Source: G963666705 sp963666705 (GTDB lineage: Bacteria; Pseudomonadota; Alphaproteobacteria; CADEGL01). Taken from it: DNA of 64,000 nucleotides. How positions within the stretch are numbered: the first letter of the stretch is position 1; each line of letters starts with the position of its first letter. The translations under genes and the position numbers were made by a program. The notes under the pieces are model-generated. The model was not told the origin of the DNA. It saw only the letters and a list, made by a program, of their open reading frames with translations, and did not search any database. This document shows positions 7,229 to 14,879 of the stretch, in pieces. The DNA lies in assembly GCA_963666705.2 (NCBI GenBank), contig CAXXKO010000022.1, positions 237,696-301,695 of the forward strand, read 5' to 3'.

Positions 7229-8386
7229 TCAGAGTATGCGGAGCTCCCTCGGGTAGGGGGTGAGCTCCTCGATCCCGTCCTCGGTCACGAGCACGGTGTC
7301 GCCGATGCGGGCGGCGAAGTCCCGCTCCGGGACCAGGATGCCGCTGTCGATGCCGAGCACCATGCCGGCCTGGAGCGGCGTGCGGTCGCCGCGCTTGAGC
7401 TCGGGGCTCTCGACGAGCGAGCAGCCGATGCTGCGCCCGATGCGGTAGGAGGCGCCGAAGCCGGCCGAGCGGTAGACCTCCTCGGCCGCGAGATGGGGCT
7501 CCTCGGCCGGCACGCCCGGCCCGATCGCGGCCATGGCGGCGGCCTGGGCGCCAATCGCCGCCTCGTAGAGCCGGGCCTGCTCGTCCGTGGCGCTGCCCAG
7601 GAAGACCTCGCGGTCGAAGGCGATACGGTAGCCCTTGTAGGTCGCCATCTCGCAGAAGCAGTAGAGGATGGGGTCGCCCGGCGCGAGCCGGCGGCCGGTC
7701 ACCCGGCGGTTGGCGAGGCACATGTCGGGGCCCGACTGGAGGATGGGGAGGGCGCCGATATGCGGCGTGTGGAGGCTGTCCTCGGGCCGGCGCGCGAGCA
7801 GCTCGGCCGCCTTCCGGGTGCCCGCCTCCACGGCCGCGAGGGTGAGCTCGTATTCGGGCACGCCGGGGGCGGCGGCGGCCTCGGCCGCCCGCGCCATGGC
7901 CAGCGCCACCGCCCCGCCCTCGCGGAAGGCCTCGATCTCGGCCGCGTCCTTGATCGCGCGCATGGCCGCGAGGAGCGGCGAGAGGTCGGCGAGGGTGGCC
8001 GCCGGCAGAGCGGCGGCGATGGGCTCGGCGACGAGGCCCGGCATGCGCGCGCGCTCCACGCCGATCGCGCGCGGCCGCTCCTTTGCCAGCACCGCTTCGA
8101 GGAGGGCCGGCCACTCGCCGTCCACCCCATCGACCCAGGTGCGGATATCACCGACATGGGTCATGCGCCGCGCCATGGCCAGCTCGATGGCGGGGCAGAT
8201 CAGCACCGCCCCGCCCGCGCGCGGCACCACGAGCAGCATGGGCCGGTTGTTCTCGATGCCGAGGTAGCCCCAGAGGTGCGCGAGGTAGCGAATCGAATCG
8301 GGCTCGGTGACGATGGCGAGGTCGATGCCGTCCCGAGCCATCCCTTCGCGAAGCTCCCCGAGCCGCCGCGCGCTCGCATCCTTCAT
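7229..8386 (-). CDS. M24-family pita-bread protein lacking the metal ligands (creatinase-like)
   Basis: A 385-residue protein with the creatinase N-terminal domain (about 1-135) and the M24 pita-bread domain (about 145-380). In peptidases of this fold the five metal ligands are D, D, H, E, E. Aligning by eye, the first falls in L-Y-C-F-C (D to C), the second near I-A-F-D-R (shifted, apparently A), the histidine of G-H-G-I-G is R in GRSIGC, the glutamate of x-I-E-P-G is D in GIDSGI, and the last is G in R-I-G-D-T. The fold is kept but the metal centre is lost, as in creatinase. A hydrolase or lyase on a small amide is more likely than a peptidase. Partner of the adjacent dehydrogenase gene. 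Confidence 0.75.
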   Translation of the reverse strand: MKDASARRLGELREGMARDGIDLAIVTEPDSIRYLAHLWGYLGIENNRPMLLVVPRAGGAVLICPAIELAMARRMTHVGDIRTWVDGVDGEWPALLEAVLAKERPRAIGVERARMPGLVAEPIAAALPAATLADLSPLLAAMRAIKDAAEIEAFREGGAVALAMARAAEAAAAPGVPEYELTLAAVEAGTRKAAELLARRPEDSLHTPHIGALPILQSGPDMCLANRRVTGRRLAPGDPILYCFCEMATYKGYRIAFDREVFLGSATDEQARLYEAAIGAQAAAMAAIGPGVPAEEPHLAAEEVYRSAGFGASYRIGRSIGCSLVESPELKRGDRTPLQAGMVLGIDSGILVPERDFAARIGDTVLVTEDGIEELTPYPRELRIL

Positions 8387-8462
8387 CCCCTCGCCTCCCC
8401 GGCTACCCCGTGCGCTCCATCCTAAGCACCGACGGCGCTTTCGCGTGAACGGATAATACGCA
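8387..8462. other. Spacer upstream of the M24-family gene
   Basis: This spacer probably carries the promoter for the M24/dehydrogenase pair. I see no convincing -35/-10 pair or operator. It ends where the inverted-repeat element begins. Confidence 0.3.
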
Positions 8463-8728
8463 AGTACCCACTTTCATAATTCCGTGTTCCATACGATCGC
8501 TTTTCCCGTCTCCTCGGTAGGAGGGGGTGCGCCGGCGATGCCGGGGCATCGCCAAGCATCCCCGACACCCCGAGGGGGCGGGAAAAGCGACCCGTAGGGC
8601 GGCGCCCCGAGGCCCCCGGACGTCGTCGCGCGCCGCTTGTGATGCCCCGGCATCACGGCGCGCCACGCTCCTAGCCGGGAACCTCGGGGCGCCGTCGTAT
8701 GGCACACGGAATTATGAAAGTGGGTACT
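8463..8728. repeat. 266-bp MITE-like element with 24-bp perfect terminal inverted repeats
   Basis: Bases 8463-8486 are the exact reverse complement of 8705-8728 (AGTACCCACTTTCATAATTC then CGTG). The pairing resumes inside with CCATACGA at 8489-8496 against 8695-8702. The ends are AT-richer than the GC-rich core. The core (about 8531-8690) is related to 25737-25859. No protein fits the element; short frames inside it are uncharacterised. No target duplication was found. Non-autonomous transposable element or a large hairpin repeat. Confidence 0.65.
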
Positions 8729-8984
8729 AGAGCGGTTCCGCTTCGATCGGACCCACTCTAGCGTTATTATCGCTCGCGGCAGCGGACCTTACGGTCCGCG
8801 CCTGCGCGGGCGCGCCGGACGACCGGCGGGCCGCCTTGCGGCCTGGAGCGATTCCAGCCGAGCTGGAAACGCTCTTTTGTCGCTCGCGGCAGCGGACCTT
8901 ACGGTCCGCGCCTGCGCGGGCGTGCCGGACGACCGGCGGGCCGCCTTGCGGCCTGGAGCGATTCCAGCCGAGCTGGAAACGCTC
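8729..8984. repeat. Palindrome plus two 110-bp tandem repeat units
   Basis: A short imperfect palindrome (8729-8761; TAGAGCGGTTCCGC paired with GACCCACTCTA) is followed by two head-to-tail copies of a 110-base unit starting at 8770 and 8880, nearly identical. Each unit contains inner palindromes (GGACCTTACGGTCC; CCGGGCGGCC-type arms) and ends in GGAGCGATTCCAGCCGAGC then TGGAAACGCTC. The end of the second unit touches the stop codon of the NUDIX gene. Such AGAGCG...CGCTCT palindromes are common intergenic repeats in alphaproteobacteria. Confidence 0.75.
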
Positions 8985-9697
8985 TAACGCCGCAGGACGA
9001 GGCGCTGGCCGTGGCGGTAGCAGTAGAGGGGGACGGGGGACGCGGGGCGGCCGGCGTGGCGGTTCGCGAACCACTCCGCGGCGTGGCCCGCGACCAGCTC
9101 GGTGATGTCCGCGAGCGACATGCGCATGGCCTCGGAGACCGGGATCCAGGCGATGTTCTCGAGCTCGCCGCTGCCGCCGATCTCGCCCGAGAGGTGCTCG
9201 ATCTCGGCGACGAAGAAGCGGGCATGGAAGCGGATGGGCGACTGCGCGGGGGTGATGGCGCGGGCAATCGCGTCGAGCTCGTCGAGGGCCGGGGCCATGC
9301 CCTTGTCGAAGAACCCCCGCCAGGTCCCGGTCACGCTGTCGGTCTGCGCCGGCCCCGGCTTGGCCAGCATCAGGCCCGTCTCCTCGAAGGTCTCGCGCAC
9401 CGCCGCCACGCCGGCCGCCCGCGCGCGCCCGCTCGGCGTCGCCCGGCCGAGGCGCGCCGCGACCTCGGGCCGGAGGGCGGTCGCCGGGCGCACGCGGCTG
9501 TCGGCGGGGTCGATGCGCCCGCCGGGGAAGACGAAGACCCGCGGCATGAAGGCGTGCTTGGGGTGGCGCTGGCCCATCAGGATCTCAGGGCCCTTGTCGC
9601 CCTCGCGGATGAGCACGAGCGAGGCCGCGTCGCGCGGGCGCACCGCGTCCCCGGGCGTCCATTGGTAGGATTTCATGTCCTCGTCGTCGTCGGCCAT
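8984..9697 (-). CDS. NUDIX hydrolase
   Basis: A 237-residue NUDIX-fold hydrolase. The NUDIX box is split by an insert: F-P-G-G-R-I-D, then about 35 residues later V-R-E-T-F-E-E-T-G-L (the R-E-x2-E-E-x-G core). This longer form is common in the family related to CoA- or acyl-diphosphate-cleaving NUDIX proteins, so the substrate is undefined. The start ATG at 9697 lies just downstream of the VOC-family gene on the same strand. The ending overlaps the 110-bp tandem repeat. Confidence 0.8.
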   Translation of the reverse strand: MADDDEDMKSYQWTPGDAVRPRDAASLVLIREGDKGPEILMGQRHPKHAFMPRVFVFPGGRIDPADSRVRPATALRPEVAARLGRATPSGRARAAGVAAVRETFEETGLMLAKPGPAQTDSVTGTWRGFFDKGMAPALDELDAIARAITPAQSPIRFHARFFVAEIEHLSGEIGGSGELENIAWIPVSEAMRMSLADITELVAGHAAEWFANRHAGRPASPVPLYCYRHGQRLVLRR

Positions 9698-10580
9698 CGC
9701 GAAATCTTCCGAAATTCAATGCGCGCCAGCCATGAAAACGCAGCAGGCGCCCCCTATGGGGCGGCGGGACCAGGATGCGCCCGTCCCGATTGGCCGTGGT
9801 TATACCATTCCCGGCGAGAAGCGCGCGGGCCTTGTCGAGATCGGCCACCGCGACCGTGAAGCCGGCGATCGCCGGGGCGGGCGGTAACGGCATGTCGGGC
9901 AGGATTTGGGCCAGGGCCGCTTCGTCGGCGAGCACGCAGCGCCCGCGCGCGAGCGTGAAGACCTGCGCCTCCGCCTGCCATTGCGGCTCGATACCGAGGA
10001 AGCGGGCATAGCGCGCCGCCGCCTCGTCGCGATCGGCCACGTGCAGGATGACTTCGCCGAGCGCGACCGCGCCGTTCGCGTGGCCGAGGTGCCGGGGCTG
10101 CCCGATCACCTCGCGGGTCAGGTGGCGGATATAGAAGACGCGCCCCTCGGGCATCTCGCCGTCCGGCACCGGCACGCGCTCGAACCGTGCCGTGCAAGCG
10201 CCATCGGGCGTCTCGACCGGGCGCTCGAGGGGCTGGGTGCCACGGGCGCCGAAGCCGGCGGCGGCGAGCCGGCCCGAGGTGGCGCGCGCGTCGTCGCATT
10301 CGAGGGCCAGGATGTATGCGCCCTCACGCCGCGCGACAACCGCCTCGATGCCCCGCGCCGGCAGGGCCGGGTCCACCACGGCGATGACCTCCAGATAGCC
10401 GTCCGCCAGCATGGCGCAGCGGTTGCCGGTGCCGAGCGGCACGGACGGGCCGCCAGGCGCAAGCGCGCCCGTGTGCCGGCCGAAGGGGGTCAAGGTGAAG
10501 CCCAGGCGCTCGTACGCGGCGGCGCCCGCATCCAAGTCGCGGACCGCGATGCCCACATGGTCGAGACGCGTGTCCGTCAC
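9585..10580 (-). CDS. VOC/glyoxalase-like protein, probable artificial C-terminal extension
   Basis: A 331-residue reading whose first 275 or so residues are a double VOC (glyoxalase-like) module: L-D-H-V-G-I-A-V-R-D-L at the start, G-Y-L-E-V-I-A-V-V-D in the middle, a second unit with V-I-L-H-V-A-D-R-D and an ending D-G-R-I-L-V-P-P. The tail then turns basic and overlaps the NUDIX gene by 113 bases. If the C5 run at 9750-9754 were one base shorter, the frame would end at 9716 with a natural spacing of 18 bases to the NUDIX start. GTG start, overlapping the thioesterase stop by 4 bases. Metal-dependent enzyme or small-molecule binder; substrate unknown. Confidence 0.75.
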   Translation of the reverse strand: MTDTRLDHVGIAVRDLDAGAAAYERLGFTLTPFGRHTGALAPGGPSVPLGTGNRCAMLADGYLEVIAVVDPALPARGIEAVVARREGAYILALECDDARATSGRLAAAGFGARGTQPLERPVETPDGACTARFERVPVPDGEMPEGRVFYIRHLTREVIGQPRHLGHANGAVALGEVILHVADRDEAAARYARFLGIEPQWQAEAQVFTLARGRCVLADEAALAQILPDMPLPPAPAIAGFTVAVADLDKARALLAGNGITTANRDGRILVPPPHRGRLLRFHGWRALNFGRFRDGRRRRGHEILPMDARGRGAPARRGLARAHPRGRQGP

Positions 10581-11038
10581 CCGCCGCCCACCTTCTGGGT
10601 GATGAAGACGCCGCGGCCGCTGGCGACGAGCTTGTCGTCGGGATTGTAGATGGTGGCCTCGGCGGTGGCGAGGGTGCGGCCGATCTTGATCACCCGGCCG
10701 ACGGCGCGCGGCTCCTCCTTGACCGTGGCGCGGTGGTAGTCGACGCGCAGATCGACCGTCGGCACGTCGCGCCCGAAGGCGGCGACGATGGCCAGGTCCG
10801 CCGTGAGATCCACGAGCGAGGCGATGATGCCGCCGTGGGTATAGAGGCGCCTGGGGTGGGCCACCAGCTCCTCCCGCCAGGGCAGGGCGACCTCGACCCC
10901 CTCCTCGGTCACCTCGATGAGCCGCAGGCCGAGCCAGCGGTGGAAGGGCGCCCCGGTCAGCATGCGCGCGACGAGCGCGGCGCGCTCGGGGTCGTGCTTG
11001 ACCCGGGCCAGGGCGCGCCGCTCCCGCCGCCCGCTCAC
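10577..11038 (-). CDS. PaaI-type hotdog-fold thioesterase
   Basis: A 153-residue hotdog-fold protein with the H-G-G-I-I-A-S-L-V-D helix motif typical of the PaaI/4-hydroxybenzoyl-CoA thioesterase group, followed by T-V-D-L-R-V-D-Y-H-R. Expected to hydrolyse an acyl-CoA thioester in the cytoplasm. The start GTG at 11038 is chosen because it overlaps the stop of the upstream oxidoreductase as GTGA; the open frame runs further upstream only as a shadow of that gene. Co-transcribed with the VOC and oxidoreductase genes. Confidence 0.85.
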   Translation of the reverse strand: MSGRRERRALARVKHDPERAALVARMLTGAPFHRWLGLRLIEVTEEGVEVALPWREELVAHPRRLYTHGGIIASLVDLTADLAIVAAFGRDVPTVDLRVDYHRATVKEEPRAVGRVIKIGRTLATAEATIYNPDDKLVASGRGVFITQKVGGG

Positions 11039-12027
11039 GGCCGCACCAGGATCTTGCCGAACGTGGCGCGGTCGCGCATGGCCGCGAAGGCGGCGCCTGC
11101 CTCTTCGAGGGGAACGACCCGGTCGATCACGGGGGCGAGCCGGCCGTCCGCGACCATGTCGAGGAGGGCCAGGACATCCCCCCGGCCCCAGCCGTTGGAG
11201 CCGAGGATGTCCGCCTCGCGGGTCCAGATGTAGCGCAGGTCGGTCGGCGGATCGAAGCCGGCCGTCGCACCGCAGGTCAGCACCCGGCCGCGCGGCTTCA
11301 ACGCCTTGATGGCCGGCACCCAGGTCTCCCCGCCCGTATAGTTGACCACCACGTCGACGCCCCGCTTGCCCGAGTGGCGCCAGGCCGCGGCCGAGAAATC
11401 CTCCTCGGCCGTATTCACCAGATGGTCGGCGCCGAGGGTAGCGAGCTTCTCGAGCTTCCAAGGGGCGCTGGCGCAGGCGATGACCCGGGCGCCGGCGGCC
11501 TTGGCGAGCTGGGTGCAGGCCACGCCCACCCCGCCGCTCGCGCCCAGGATCAGCACCAGCTCACCGGCCGCGAGCCGGCCGCGCTCGAACAGCATGCGGT
11601 AGGCCGTGGCGTAGGCCGTGGGCAGCGCCGCCGCGTCCTCGAACGAGACCGCCTCGGGGAGCGCCACCAGGTTGGCCTCATCGACGCAGGTCAGCGCGCG
11701 CATATTGCCGTCCGCGTGCTCGCCCATAATGCCGGTCTTGCCGCCCGGCAGGTGGATGATGGGGTCGATCAGCACCCGCCGCCCGGCCCAGCCCGCGCCC
11801 GTGCCCGGACCCACGGCGCGCACCACGCCGGCCGCGTCCGAGCCCGGGATTCGGGGCATCTCGACGGGCACGCCCGGCATGCCTTCGAGCACGAAGAGGT
11901 CGAAGCGGTTCAGCGCGCAGGCCGCGACCTCGACGAGCGCTTGGCCCGGCCCCGGCGCCGGGTCGGGCCGGTCCTGGACGACGATGTTATCGGTCCCGCC
12001 ATGGGCGAGGACGGCCGCCACGCGCAT
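11035..12027 (-). CDS. MDR-family NAD(P)-dependent oxidoreductase without zinc ligands
   Basis: A 330-residue medium-chain dehydrogenase/reductase. The GroES-like half has A-L-N-R-F-D and G-S-D-A-A-G-V-V. The nucleotide-binding half has L-G-A-S-G-G-V-G-V-A. The catalytic zinc cysteine and G-H-E, and the four-cysteine structural zinc loop, are both absent (L-P-G-G-K-T-G-I-M-G-E-H replaces the latter). This suggests a quinone or enoyl reductase-like activity rather than a classical alcohol dehydrogenase. It sits 15 bases downstream of the aldolase gene and overlaps the thioesterase gene. Confidence 0.85.
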   Translation of the reverse strand: MRVAAVLAHGGTDNIVVQDRPDPAPGPGQALVEVAACALNRFDLFVLEGMPGVPVEMPRIPGSDAAGVVRAVGPGTGAGWAGRRVLIDPIIHLPGGKTGIMGEHADGNMRALTCVDEANLVALPEAVSFEDAAALPTAYATAYRMLFERGRLAAGELVLILGASGGVGVACTQLAKAAGARVIACASAPWKLEKLATLGADHLVNTAEEDFSAAAWRHSGKRGVDVVVNYTGGETWVPAIKALKPRGRVLTCGATAGFDPPTDLRYIWTREADILGSNGWGRGDVLALLDMVADGRLAPVIDRVVPLEEAGAAFAAMRDRATFGKILVRP

Positions 12028-12042
12028 GGCCGGGAACCGGGC

Positions 12043-13170
12043 TCAGAGGCCGGCGCCGCGCGCGGCGATGGGCCACACCACCTCGACCCGGCCCGCGCGC
12101 ACGCCCACGTACCAATCGTACATGTTGACGGTCGGGTCGCAGTGCCCGGGGATGAGCCGGATCTTGTCGCCGATGCGGGGCGGGCGGTTCGACGGCACGA
12201 GCCCGAGCAGCCCGTGCTCGTCGGAGGCGCCGAGATACTCGGCTTCGAGGTCGGCCTCGACCACGGTCGGCAGGCCGCAATCGACGCTCGACGCCTTGAG
12301 GCCCGCGTCGCACACGGCGCGCTCGGTCGTGGGGCAGCTCATCACCGTGGCGTAGACGAAGAGGGCGTGGCGGTAATCCTGGAAGGAGCCACCGGATTCG
12401 TCCTTGTTGCGGGCGTAGTCGCCGTCCATGAAGGCGTAGGACCCGGCCTGGAGCTCGTCGAAGACGCCGCTCGCCGCCTCGAAGCGGTAGGTGCCGGTGC
12501 CCGCACCCGTAATCGTCTTGCATTCGATCCCGTCGGCCTCGATCAGCGCCTTGGCGTGGGCCGCCGCCTCGGCCGCGGCGTCTATCGCCGCGCGCCGCTC
12601 GCCGAAGTCGCGGATGTGCTGGGCCCGGCCCTGGTAGGCCTGGAGGCCGGCGAAGCTGAGATTGGGCGCCCGGTCGATGTGGCGGGCGAGGGCGAGGGCG
12701 GGCTCCCCAGCCTCGACGCCGCAGCGCCCCATGCCGACGTCGATCTCGATCAGGACATCGAGTTCGGCGCCGAAATCCACCGCCGCGGCGCTCACCGCGT
12801 CCACGTTGCCCGCGTCGTCGACGCAGACGCCGATCCGCGCCTGCTTGGCGAGGGCGGCGAGGCGCTTGAGCTTGGTCGCGCCCACGATCTGGTTGCTGAC
12901 CAGGACATCGGGCACGCCGCCCATGACCATGGCCTCGGCCTCGCTCACCTTCTGGCAGCAGAGCCCGACGGCGCCCAAGGCCATCTGCTTCAAGCCGATG
13001 ACGGCGCATTTGTGCATCTTGGCGTGGGGCCGCAGGCGCACGCCGGCGGCGGCCACCTCCGCGGCCATCTGCGCCAGGTTGGCCTCGAAGGCGTCGAGGT
13101 CGATGAGCAGGGCGGGAGTGTCGACCTCCTCGAGGGACATGCCGACTTCGGCGGGCGGGCGTGTGGTCAT
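12043..13170 (-). CDS. DSD1-family PLP enzyme (D-threonine aldolase / 3-hydroxy-D-aspartate aldolase-like)
   Basis: A 375-residue protein with the alanine-racemase-like barrel and C-terminal metal domain of the DSD1 group. D-T-P-A-L-L-I-D leads to the PLP lysine K51 in RPHAKMHK. The metal site is formed by the C-terminal P-G-H-C-D-P-T-V-N-M-Y-D (H and C). Such enzymes are D-threonine aldolases, D-serine dehydratases or 3-hydroxy-D-aspartate aldolases that release glycine and glyoxylate; which one is not decided here. GGAGGTG lies 7 bases before the ATG. It is first in a four-gene operon with the oxidoreductase, thioesterase and VOC genes, and divergent from the DUF1989 gene. Confidence 0.85.
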   Translation of the reverse strand: MTTRPPAEVGMSLEEVDTPALLIDLDAFEANLAQMAAEVAAAGVRLRPHAKMHKCAVIGLKQMALGAVGLCCQKVSEAEAMVMGGVPDVLVSNQIVGATKLKRLAALAKQARIGVCVDDAGNVDAVSAAAVDFGAELDVLIEIDVGMGRCGVEAGEPALALARHIDRAPNLSFAGLQAYQGRAQHIRDFGERRAAIDAAAEAAAHAKALIEADGIECKTITGAGTGTYRFEAASGVFDELQAGSYAFMDGDYARNKDESGGSFQDYRHALFVYATVMSCPTTERAVCDAGLKASSVDCGLPTVVEADLEAEYLGASDEHGLLGLVPSNRPPRIGDKIRLIPGHCDPTVNMYDWYVGVRAGRVEVVWPIAARGAGL

Positions 13171-13308
13171 GGGGCACCTCCGGCGCGGGGGTTTGGCTCG
13201 GCGCGAAGTTTAGACGCCGGGCGCGCCGGGGCATAGGGGCGAGAGCGGTGCGCCCGGCGGGGTGCTAAGCTCGACCCCGACTGAAGCCAGCCGAGGGGAG
13301 AGAGTGCC
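13171..13308. promoter_or_regulatory. Divergent intergenic region
   Basis: 138 bases separate the aldolase gene (minus) from the DUF1989 gene (plus), so promoters for both operons must lie here. No strong -35/-10 pair or operator palindrome is visible, so this is inferred from gene orientation alone. Confidence 0.4.
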
Positions 13309-13914
13309 ATGACCGCAGCCGAGCGCCACGACGTCCAGCCTGAGCGGGGCAAGGCCGCGCGCCTCGCCACGGGCCAGCATATCAAGCTCGTCAATACCCA
13401 CGGCACCCAGGTGATCGACTTCTGGGCCTTCAACGCCGAGGACCTCTCGGAAGTGATGTCCATGCACCACACCAAGAGCTGCCTCAAGAAGATGATCCCG
13501 GCCGAGGGCGACGCCTTCGTCACCTACAAGCGCCGCCCCATCCTCACCTTCGTCGAGGACCATTCGCCGGGCGTCCACGACGTGGTGCTGCCGGCCTGCG
13601 ACCGACATCGTTACACCTGGGAGGGGTTCGCGGGCTACCACAACAGCTGTGGCGACAACCTGATCCGCGCCTTCGAGGGGCTCGGCCTCGAGCCGCCCGC
13701 CATCACGCCCCAGCCGCTGAACCTATGGATGAACTGCCCAATCCACCCGGACGGGCGCATCGACTACCTGCCGACCGTGACCAAGCCCGGCGACTACGCG
13801 GTCTTCCGCGCCGAGATGGATTGCATCGCCGCCATCTCGGCCTGCCCCTACGACCTCGGCCTCGCCATCAACGGCCCCGGCGGCCCCACGGAAGTACACT
13901 ACGAGGTCTATTGA
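13309..13914 (+). CDS. DUF1989 family (urea carboxylase-associated) protein
   Basis: A 201-residue protein of the DUF1989 family, usually annotated as urea carboxylase-associated or aminomethyltransferase-related. Family landmarks are G-T-Q-V-I-D-F-W-A-F, M-H-H-T-K-S, Y-H-N-S-C-G-D-N and N-L-W-M-N-C-P-I. GGGGAGAG lies just upstream of the ATG. No urea carboxylase genes are next to it; its neighbour is the divergent DSD1 enzyme. The exact reaction of the family is not established for this context. Confidence 0.85.
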   Translation: MTAAERHDVQPERGKAARLATGQHIKLVNTHGTQVIDFWAFNAEDLSEVMSMHHTKSCLKKMIPAEGDAFVTYKRRPILTFVEDHSPGVHDVVLPACDRHRYTWEGFAGYHNSCGDNLIRAFEGLGLEPPAITPQPLNLWMNCPIHPDGRIDYLPTVTKPGDYAVFRAEMDCIAAISACPYDLGLAINGPGGPTEVHYEVY

Positions 13915-13950
13915 GGCCCCCGCGGGGCGCCGGCTCGATGCTGGTGACAG

Positions 13951-13973
13951 AAAAGGTGCCTGACACCTTTTTT
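13951..13973 (+). terminator. Intrinsic terminator after the DUF1989 gene
   Basis: AAAAGGTG (13951-13958) pairs with CACCTTTT (13964-13971) over a 5-base loop, followed by two more T. This is a Rho-independent terminator for the DUF1989 gene. The same AAAAGGTGCCTGACACC-type palindrome is a widespread interspersed repeat in bacteria, so it may also be of repeat origin. Confidence 0.65.
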
Positions 13974-13999
13974 GCACTTTTCAGGTGGGAGGGGGCGTG

Positions 14000-14879
14000 A
14001 TGACGGTCGGGACACTGGGCTTTATCGGCTTGGGGGTCATGGGCGAGCCCATGTGCCGGAACCTGGCGGCCAAGAGCGGGCGGCCGGTGATCGCACACGA
14101 TATCGACCCGGCCCCCCTGGAGCGGCTGGCGGCGGCGGGGGTCGTGGCGGCGGGCTCGGTGGCGGGCGTGGCCGAGGGGGCCGACCTCATCTTCCTCTCG
14201 CTGCCCGGCGGGCCCGAGCTGCGGGCGGTGGCCGAGGGGCCGGGCGGGCTCCTCGACGCATGCCCGCCGGGGCGCACGGTCGTCGATACCAGCACCTCGC
14301 CCGTGGCGCTCACCCGCGAACTCGCCGCGCGATTCGCCGCGGCGGGGGTGGATTACGCGGACGCCCCCATCGCGCGAACCCGCGCGGCGGCCGAGGCGGG
14401 GACGCTCAGCATCATGGTGGGGGGGAGTGCGGCGGTGTTCGCGCGCATCCGCCCCTTCCTCGACTGCTGCGCCGCCGAGGTGACCCATTGCGGCGACGTT
14501 GGCGCCGGCCAGGTGGTCAAGCTCATGAACAACATGGTGCTGTTCCAAACCGTGGTCGCGCTCTGTGAAGCCCTCGCCATCTGGGCGCCGCGCCGGGGTG
14601 GAAGGGCCGGTGCTGTTCGAGACTCTCGCCAAGGGCTCGGCCGACAGCTTCGCGCTCCGCAACCACGGCATGAAGGCGATCCTGCCGGGCGCGTTCCCCG
14701 AGCGCGCCTTCCCCGTCGACTACGCCCGCAAGGATCTCTCCTACGCCCTCGAGCTGGCGGCCGAGATGGGGGTGGAGACGGTGGGGGCCGAGGCCGCCCG
14801 CGGCTTGCTCGAAGCCGCCAGCGAGGCGGGTTGCGGCAGCCGGTATTTCCCCGCCCTCTTCAAGGTCGTGGACGCGTAA
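14000..14879 (+). pseudogene. Beta-hydroxyacid dehydrogenase (HIBADH family), frameshifted near 14582
   Basis: Two frames together make a complete 3-hydroxyisobutyrate dehydrogenase-type protein of about 292 residues. The first part has GFIGLGVMGEPMC and the catalytic-lysine region GAGQVVKLMNNM. After C-E-A-L-A-I the reading must shift one base (an extra T in ATCTGGGCG at about 14581-14585) to continue G-R-R-A-G-V-E-G-P-V-L-F-E to the TAA at 14877. The substrate motif reads I-A-R-T rather than S-G-G. GGGAGGGGG lies upstream of the ATG. It ends directly against fbiC. Pseudogene or assembly indel. Confidence 0.75.

Noticed and set aside
8403..8730. Short open frames inside the 266-bp inverted-repeat element
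   Set aside because: Both strands give basic, low-complexity peptides without a ribosome site. The region is better explained as a repeat.
11374..13236. Long plus-strand open frame opposite the oxidoreductase and aldolase genes
   Set aside because: It is the high-GC antisense shadow of two well-supported minus-strand genes. Its product is arginine/histidine/glycine-rich with no recognisable domain.
13951..13973. The AAAAGGTG...CACCTTTT palindrome as a regulatory operator of the dehydrogenase gene
   Set aside because: It has a T run and sits right after a stop codon, so termination is the simpler reading.
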